The position numbers and the translations under genes were made by a program. A stretch of DNA of 64,000 bases from the NCBI GenBank assembly GCA_963920635.1, contig OY987299.1:129391373-129455372 (forward strand), written 5' to 3'. Origin of the DNA: Pseudeuparius sepicola (lineage: Eukaryota; Arthropoda; Insecta; Coleoptera; Anthribidae). Below are positions 57,416 to 64,000 of the stretch, piece after piece (positions within the stretch are counted from its first letter, which is position 1; the number at the start of each line of letters is the position of its first letter). Under the pieces are notes generated by a model. It worked only from the letters and a program-made list of their open reading frames with translations, was not told where the DNA came from and searched no databases.

Positions 57416-58721
57416 TTATCGACACCAACCGAAGCTATCAAATTCTTCATCAAAAAGGAAAACAGAACTAAAGTAAAATGACGATTGGTGGAACAAGTTT
57501 CGATTCTTCCAATTTATTGGAACACATGCCATACAACAGTGCATTAGATGTGGACAAATCAGCTGGTCTCTTGTGTACAATTTTCTTAAGAGTGTCTTCC
57601 ACCAACAATTCTGATATTTCTTAGGTTTTGCTTGCAATACTTTGATATTTTTATTTCTCTCGATAACCCACACTTACGTTTTTTTAACACACCTAATAAA
57701 TGTTAAAGTCACAAGTTTGGTAAATTGCCAAAATTCCAAACAATCACATCTTGTACCTATCCCGTTGTTGCACACTTATAACAACACAAGAAAACACGAC
57801 ATTTTATGTATGTCTTACATCAAAATGATCTTCACAACAATCATATATCTTTGGAAGAAGGTTCATGACATCGACCTGCATCAAACTATCCTCTCGGGTC
57901 CCTGTGATAATCGAACAAAAATCTTGTTGCCTATTATTATTGCTGCAAAATTTCACAAAACACTTTCTAAACAATGTGCTTGTTTTTACAGAAACTTTGC
58001 AACCAAATTACTCACAAACATTGTAAACATAATACACCATTATTATAAAATACAGAGAACAAAGCTAGGTTAGGATTTAGGATTTTCTCATTCCATAAAA
58101 TGAAAAAGTACAACATAACCCAGGATTATTTGACCAAAAATCAAAAGGATTAACTTTAGATCATGCTGGAGTTGTATATCTCCATGACGGAAAATTATCG
58201 TAATATTTTTAGTTTTCGACATTTTTTGAGATATCTGTGCAAAGGTAAAATATTAAAGATTTCGGATATGTTGTGCAACTGGCAACTCCGCACCACGAGG
58301 TCGCTAGCTTCGACGTGCGAGTTTTGGTCATCAGGTAAAAATATTTTTTTTTATATTTTTTGGTTGAATTTTTTTTAATGTGGGATTAGTATTTACCTTT
58401 TTTTCCACCTGTGAGAAAATTTTTTTACATCGTGACTGGATAACCCTGTATATTGGGGTTAGGAGTGCTTATTGTAAATAGTTTGAGCTACCTATATATA
58501 TTGCATGAATTTCGTTTTCTTCATCAATTATTTAAATTTACACAGCAACTTAAAAATAACTCTTGATTTTTCGCAAGTTGTTTATTGCATTCATAACAAT
58601 CAGACTAAATAATCTAAATTGCATTCCGGGCTTTGTTACCAAATAGGAGTTCATCCTGATGAGTTAGTTGCTGGTCTAGAAGTCAAGATTTCCCCCGAAA
58701 CGTCATCCTTTGACGACCCTG
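57416..58721. other. AT-rich non-coding with weak minus-strand coding-like segment
   Basis: On the minus strand 57620-57472 reads ELLVEDTLKKIVHKRPADLS and ALLYGMCSNKLEESK without stops, in a different frame from the longest ORF. It is preceded in another frame by WVIERNKNIKVLQAKP. No family was recognised. A CCTGTATA end lies near 58446. Nothing else. Confidence 0.3.
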
Positions 58722-59530
58722 TCACAACCTTCTCAAGCTTACAAGCCCTGCGCAAACATGTGTGGCAACGCCGCAGCGGGACGGTTCAACGGGTCTATGC
58801 AGTATAGAGCAGTCTGCACTTTGGCTTAGTTTATCTTTTCTAATAAATGTTCAATCCTCTTTTTAATTATAATTAGATACATTTGTGAACTTTGTTTCAA
58901 TAATTGGATACCTAAGTAAGTAGGTACATTTGCTTAACAGACAATAAAAGCAGTAACAAGTAACAAAATATACACAGAAGTATAAGTATTTATAATAAGT
59001 ACGATTCCTGGCGTGGATAAGTACATTTTCGACAAATATTATGGTAAATTGGGGCAAATAGAGGAGACTAAATTTTGTTGTAAGTCGAATTTTTGTGAGA
59101 ATTTTTCGCAAAGTGCGCGATCACACAAATGATCTTCATATCTTCCTTTATGGTTAAATTTTCATAAAAATACAAACAAGCGAACAGAGAACAGCATGTT
59201 GTGAAGGAGAGTAATCTCTTCTGATTGAAAAGTCGAATTTTCACGGAACGATTCTTCACTTCCAACTTGTATAGATATGTTTCACTTTTGCACAAACAAA
59301 ACAATTTACAAAAAAGCTGTCGCCAGCACTTCGTGCTGTCTGTTTCCACCCAGAGACACACTGCCTCGTCGTAGCAATCTGGTGACGATAGCACTACCCG
59401 CACTACACAAATGAATTCTTGTAAATTTCTTGTAAAATCAACTGACAAGCAGTGTCAGGGCACGCGACGTGGACGCACATCCCTTGTTGCCGGTTTTCTC
59501 TACTTCAGGGCTTCTCCTGGAGTCGGCTGT
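58722..59530. mobile_element. 0.8-kb element with 7-bp target duplication, copy 2
   Basis: Starts TCACAACCTTCTCAAGCTTA, ends GAGTCGGCTGT, and is flanked by GACCCTG at 58715-58721 and 59531-59537. Shared with 23323-24261: GGCAACGCCGCAGCGGGACG, CTGCACTTTGGCTTAGTTTA, an AATAAA signal, and GTCAGGGCACGCGACGTGGA. A minus-strand 126-codon frame exists here but is not conserved in the other copy. Confidence 0.85.
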
Positions 59531-59559
59531 GACCCTGCCCTCTTAACTCTCCCGAATCA

Positions 59560-59835
59560 GTATTCATCGACGCGCGGCGGCTATTACCGGCCGGTATTGC
59601 AGAACGCGGACTTATCGGCATGTATTATTGATGGCGTCGCCATTAGCGCACCGCGTATAAGGCAATGCGCAGGTGGAACCCGGTCCCGCGTAATTGGTTT
59701 ATCGGTGGCAGCGAAGGCAGCTCGCGCAGCGCGGTTTGCGGAGTAGCGGAATTCGGCGCTAGACGCTCGGTTTCGACATCGCCGCATGTCGGATAAGGAG
59801 CTCCAGTTTCGTTCGGGATTTTCGCGACAGGTGGA
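59560..59835. promoter_or_regulatory. GC/CpG-rich unique island
   Basis: CGCGCGGCGGCTATTACCGG, GATGGCGTCGCCATTAGCGC and GTCCCGCGTAATTGGTTTAT. Overlapping ORFs on both strands reflect composition. Candidate regulatory island. Confidence 0.3.
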
Positions 59836-60201
59836 TGTCGAGACAAACGAAAAATGTCACTGACAACTTTACTCTTGAACTCTTGGACTAAAAATATTGT
59901 TAGTTTAAAAGTTTCCTGATAGATAACATTTATATCAACAAAGAGGGATGCTCAATAATGATTTAATCCACTCTTACAAGATATTCTGTCTCCACAAGTA
60001 CCTACCTTCTACCTACTCAAACGAACCGCTATTTATTATTGATTATTGTTTTGAGTACATTTTTATTTTTGTTTTGTTTATTATAACCTAGATTTTTGAC
60101 GAAGGTACCTATATACAAAAAATCAATTAATTCGGTGTCTTAAAAGCAAAAGTGATCAAGATATGAAATAAAATTGAAAATAAAAAAAAGCCTTTTTAAT
60201 A
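59836..60201. other. AT-rich non-coding, nothing recognised
   Basis: No structure noticed up to the next element. Confidence 0.4.
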
Positions 60202-61137
60202 ACAAGCTTTTATTTAAGCCATGTACCTACTAAAACAAATAAAATAAGTTTAGTTTTTCGTTAAGATAATTCAATTCCAAATTGCGACAAATTTTTGCAA
60301 ATTGAAAAGCTTGTCACGCGAAATGTTGATGAAAGTAGGTACCAATTAATTTTATTGGACAGTGATTGGTTGATAAGCATATACCTATTTGCCAAAGTAT
60401 GCACTTTTTTCTTTACAATTCGCGCCAGAAGCTTTTCAATTTGCAAAAACTTGTCGCAATTTGGAATTGAATTATCTTAACAAAAACCTAAACTTATTTT
60501 ATTCATTTTAGTACATGGCTTAAATAAAAGCTTGTTTTTAAAAGATTTTTTATTTTCAATTTTATTTTGTGCTTTTTAGTACCTACTTATTTTATTCCCA
60601 TGTCAGAAGGGTGGTAAAGAAATTTAGTCCGCCATCTTGGGGCGGCCGCCATATTAGATTTCGTATGAAGTCGTTCACTTTATTGTTTTCTACCCGTCGA
60701 GCCCTTTCATTTAATACTCATGTTGGGTATCAAATAGCTAATCCGCCATCTTGGAGCGGCGGCAATATTAAATTTAGTGTGATGTCACTGACTTTATCGT
60801 TTTCTACTATTCAAGCCCTTTCATTTGATACCCATATTAAAAGGGTTGACAAAAAATACATCATCCGCCATCTTGGAGCGGCGGCCATTTTGAAAGTATT
60901 AGAATATTGAGTATTGCATTGTATTGTCACCGGAACTAAAGGTATATGCAAAATTTCAGCTCAATCGGACACATACAGTCCGACACTTGAGAGAAGTCTA
61001 ATGAAAAACTCAGTCTAAGCATCATCCGTAGATGGTATTAATGCCGGCATGGGCAATTAGACTGAGTTTTTCATTAGACTTCTCTCGTGTGTCGGACTGT
61101 ACATACATACTAACAGGCAAGGTAAATAAAAGCTTGT
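60202..61137. mobile_element. non-autonomous TIR element with CCGCCATCTTGG repeats, copy 2
   Basis: Same architecture as 1798-2572: ACAAGCTTTTATTTAAGCC left, GGTAAATAAAAGCTTGTA right. It has a near-perfect internal palindrome (arms about 60190-60316 and 60428-60555, AATTCCAAATTGCGACAAAT and inverse). Three CCGCCATCTTGG blocks follow and a 124-bp hairpin is inserted near its right end. Confidence 0.8.
60976..61099. mobile_element. 124-bp TA-flanked hairpin MITE
   Basis: CAGTCCGACACTTGAGAGAA... pairs with ...TTCTCTCGTGTGTCGGACTG over about 45 bases. TA lies at 60974-60975 and 61100-61101. The homologous element at 2480-2572 lacks it. Confidence 0.85.
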
Positions 61138-61249
61138 AAAAAGGCCACCGATTTTTTATAGAATCCAACTTTATACCTTCATATCAAATTTGAAACCTTC
61201 CATTTTTCAATAAAAAAAACTAGGTCTTAAAATAACTATTATAAATTAT

Positions 61250-61757
61250 TATACAGGGTGTCCGGCAAGTATGGGGCAATCTCACAGGAGCAGGTAGGGG
61301 CTGTCAAAATATTACGATTGATACAGGGCGTTGTATATATCCCAAACTAATCAAGCTGCTGAACTGAAATTTGGCACTGCTGTGTTTTTGCCGATGGAGA
61401 ATAATATGAAAATGTCAATTTACCCGTATCTCACAGCGCCACTTGCGCTGTTTTTGGATCGTGCTTTTACTCGTAACTTTTTTGAGGTTATCTTTTTGGT
61501 CCTGCAGGTCCATCATTTCAGTGCATCTTATCATTCTGAAAGAAAAAAGCACTCTTGTTTCAAACCAATCAAATCAACCGTTTGCGTTGGAATCGGCAAA
61601 ATGTGCCCCAAAACACCTGTTGACTTCAATATTCGAAACATAAAATTTTCACCTATATGGCTAACTGAAAAAAAGATGAAATATGGGAATCTTCTAAACC
61701 TTTATTACTTTGTTGTTGATCTGTTGCTAACTGCCCGAGTGTTGTTATCTGGGGTAT
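61250..61757. mobile_element. CAGGGTG-type element, partial copy of the 36944-37493 family
   Basis: Starts CAGGGTGTCCGGCAAGTATG after TA. From 61302 it follows 36951-37260 (CAAAATATTACGATTG, AGGGCGTTG, CAAGCTGCTGAACTGAAATT, TGCCCCAAAACACCTGTTGA). The 144-codon ORF across it is not conserved in the other copy and is taken as spurious. Confidence 0.65.
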
Positions 61758-61766
61758 TATTATAAA

Positions 61767-62910
61767 TAGAGTAACCCAAATATTCAAATCGAAACCCTAA
61801 AAATATACGCATAAATATGCAAATAATTTAGTCAAAATATGCAGGAAAATGTTGAAAATATGCAAATTAAGAAATACTTTAAAAATATAAATTTATTGTT
61901 TCATTTACAAATAAACATAGGTATATAATGTATCTACATACAAATTTCTAAATGCATTTCTACATAGTAAAAGGAACTAAATCTAAATATGCATTTATTA
62001 TAAATTATAAAAATCAGGTTAAAATTTAGTTGTGAAAACAATAAACCAGTAAATGTTGCTCAAAATTCTCAATTAAAAAATTTTGTCTTCTATCAGAATA
62101 TAAAAATTTATAAATGGAGAAACTCCTTTCCACATCAACCGATGTAAGAGGTGCTCTTTTAAAGTTGCTCACTATCAAAGGATCCAAATCGATGGATTCG
62201 GTAAAATCTCCCTTTCAAATATTTGCTACTTGGCTAAGAAACTGAAACCCACTATTTTTTTCCATTACATTCCTAAATTTTTGAAATATTTCGTCCCCGA
62301 TTTTACCTGTGACATTTTGAAAAGCAACATCAGATTGTTTTACCAGTTCTACACTTCGGGTTAATGGCAAATTAGATTCCTCCATTTGTGTTATTGTTTT
62401 AGAAAGAATCTATAATTTGCTTTTAGAAAGGAAGGTTGTTTCTTTATTTCCTTGTTTTCGAATAGTTGTTTAACATCTGTAAGGGACTGGGAAGATTCCT
62501 TCGAAAATTCTGAAATTAGATCTTTGAGTTGGCAAAAATTCTGGCAATAAAAAAATGCGGAAATAGATTATCCTTCCTATATAAATATTTACCTATCTAT
62601 AATTTATTCTGTCCTTTTCAATAATTGTAATTTATTAAATAGGTATAAATACCCACTTTATTCGTTTTCGGATCACCAGGATTAGTGTCCATAAAATTAT
62701 AATTTACCTATATTATTTTGGGAAAACCAGGTATCTTACCTAGACACCGACCCCTGTTCCCAAAAATAAATGAAACGCCTGCCAAAGATTTAGATTATCC
62801 TAAATTCTTTCAATTATGCATAATATACCATATTTTAAGGATATCTGCAAATATATAAAAAAATGCATATAATATGCTATATATGCATGTTGCATATTTG
62901 GGTTACTCTA
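61767..62910 (-). mobile_element. hAT element, 1144 bp, with perfect TIRs and 8-bp target duplication
   Basis: TIRs TAGAGTAACCCAAATATxCA and inverse; ATTATAAA duplicated at 61759-61766 and 62911-62918. AATATGCA subterminal repeats at both ends. It carries a transposase C-terminal remnant (62026-62420). The left 300 bases are shared with the truncated copy at 26886. Confidence 0.95.
62026..62420 (-). pseudogene. hAT transposase C-terminus (dimerisation region), one in-frame stop
   Basis: Minus strand: QMEESNLPLTRSVELVKQSD, NVTGKIGDEIFQKFRNVMEK, SGFQFLSQVANI, an in-frame TGA, then DFTESIDLDPLIV and PLTSVDVERSFSIYK with DRRQNFLIENFEQHLLVYC, TAA at 62026-62028. The SVDVERSFSxYKxxxxDRRxxF pattern is the hAT C-terminal dimerisation motif. 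The catalytic DDE part upstream is absent from this internally deleted element, so it is non-autonomous. Confidence 0.85.
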
Positions 62911-63089
62911 ATTATAAATAACGTTTACCAGATATCTTCCTACTGTGCATGTTCTATTGTCTAGAGAATTCTGGGAGTAATTTTGTGTATGTCACCATGT
63001 TTGAGTTAATTATTATTTTTATTAACCGCACGTAATTCTCTATAGGATAATGGGTAATACCTATAGTGGGTAGTGCCATACTTACAGGC

Positions 63090-63330
63090 GATCATGATAT
63101 TGTTCCCACCCCTCCTTGAGAATCAAGTCGTGCCACTGTGCAGGTAGCATGTTGTTATTCAAGGTAAATGGCCGGTCGGGATTATAAACAAAAGTAATTT
63201 ACACATTTGCGGATCTAATCATGCGCTGATTGACTGGCGTGTGTTCACGATAATCGAATCCGTTCCAACCGCTTATAAAACAATCCTCAATGGGCTGAAC
63301 CGGGAGTAAACAAGCTGCTGGGTTCCATAA
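63090..63330. promoter_or_regulatory. unique island
   Basis: GTAAATGGCCGGTCGGGATT, GCGGATCTAATCATGCGCTG and ACGATAATCGAATCCGTTCC suggest a non-repetitive, possibly regulatory stretch. No ORF. Confidence 0.25.
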
Positions 63331-63495
63331 ATTATTGTAAAATGAAAATGCAGGATAATATGTTTCGAGGAATAGACACGTGTGTATAATAAGCGGATGC
63401 TTTAGTTTTGCATGAAGGGATGTGTTATTTTACAACAGTATTTTAGAAGTTTGAATATTTCTTTAAATGATTCTACAATCAATCATAAAGATATA

Positions 63496-63880
63496 TTTTT
63501 TTACTACTAACCTGAGAAACCACCATTATTTACCTCATTCCTATAATGAGAAGTAATATTTCTCTCCCTAGGTAAATAATGATAATAAAAAAATACCTAG
63601 GTAAATAATGAAAAATTTTCTATATGACATTTAAAAATAAGTTTCATTTTATCAGCTTGACAACTGAACTCCCAGGCTACTTGATATTTCGAAGTATTTG
63701 AAAAAGAGCTAGAAAAATTACTAAAATATCAAAATCTAATCAAATTTCAATGTTAGTAGTAAAAAAAATTCTATATTCACTTCGATTGAGAAGGCCATCA
63801 TTTACCTCGCATATTATATCCTTCGGCGCTGCCCGCCGCAGGATATAAAAATGCTCTGTAAATAATGGCTCACTTCTCAA
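63496..63880. mobile_element. mini-element colinear with the Crypton-like locus
   Basis: In order: TTTTTTACTACTAAC (63496-63511), CATTATTTACCT/AGGTAAATAATG palindrome (63524-63610), AT-rich body, GTTAGTAGTAAAAAAAA (63752-63768), then a 95-base hairpin (63786-63880, TTGAGAAGGCCATCATTTAC and inverse, with a TCCTTCGGCG/CGCCGCAGGA loop helix). The same parts occur in reverse at 28195-30307. It has no coding capacity. Confidence 0.6.
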
Positions 63881-64000
63881 CCTAAGTGTATAATATACTA
63901 TTTTTATCTGTTTTATCAATTATTTTCTCATTTTATCAAAAAGACTGGAAGAAGTAGGTGACAAAAATTTTCGGGAAATTCCGTTGTCGGACGATCCTAA

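Noticed and set aside
57642..58073. 143-codon plus-strand ORF
   Set aside because: AT-rich low-information sequence rich in I, K, L and H; no domain and no splice context.
58655..58715. CCTGATGAG...CGAAACGTC as a second hammerhead ribozyme
   Set aside because: No stem II can be formed between the two motifs and stem III would have no loop.
59068..59448. 126-codon minus-strand ORF
   Set aside because: Lies inside the 58722-59530 element and is broken by an internal length difference in the sister copy at 23323-24261.
61331..61765. 144-codon plus-strand ORF
   Set aside because: Covers a copy of the 36944-37493 foldback family and is not open in the other copy.

Overview
This is AT-rich, intron- and repeat-dominated nuclear DNA from an animal, most likely an insect. 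Supporting signs are degenerate Penelope-like retroelements, hAT and Crypton-like relics, an insect-type DUF4817 transposase fragment, many foldback/MITE elements flanked by TA, and frequent GTAGGTACCTAC-like words. The order cannot be fixed from the sequence. No complete host protein-coding gene could be supported. The longest open frames (104-188 codons) are either transposon remnants or of a length expected by chance in 64 kb of such sequence.

Layout. 1-5 kb: a GGAT microsatellite, a TIR element with CCGCCATCTTGG-type repeats, and a 5'-truncated Penelope-like element (PLE) between inverted LTR-like arms. 5-18 kb: foldback elements (6.4-7.5, 8.3-9.1, 10.3-11.5, 16.8-17.6 kb), a GC-richer block at 11.5-13.1 kb, a 12-bp tandem array and a hammerhead-ribozyme-like motif (18.05 kb). 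18-31 kb: a TIR element, tandem palindromes, an element with 7-bp target duplications (23.3 kb), a 1.8-kb foldback inserted directly at its edge, an hAT deletion derivative (26.9 kb) and a decayed Crypton-like tyrosine-recombinase element (28.2-30.3 kb). 31-45 kb: more foldbacks and an hAT element with 8-bp target duplications (42.8 kb) nested inside another TIR element. 45-49 kb: a tandem segmental duplication, each unit carrying a THAP-domain first exon; one unit holds a foldback absent from the other, giving an occupied/empty site pair. 49-57 kb: a foldback with an internal ORF, a CAG-rich stretch, a DUF4817 relic, and PLE fragments interrupted by a TIR element. 57-64 kb: a second copy of the 7-bp-TSD element, a second copy of the 1.8-kb element, another hAT relic with perfect 8-bp target duplications, and a mini-element colinear with the Crypton-like locus.

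Between the repeats are at least fifteen non-repetitive islands, a few hundred bases each, richer in GC and CpG and often carrying homeodomain-type TAAT cores. They resemble the conserved non-coding or regulatory islands seen in gene deserts or large introns of developmental genes. That reading is inference only.

The mobile elements are layered: the RT frame, the duplicated segment and shared target duplications give internal 'before' states that date insertions relative to one another. No autonomous, intact element was seen.
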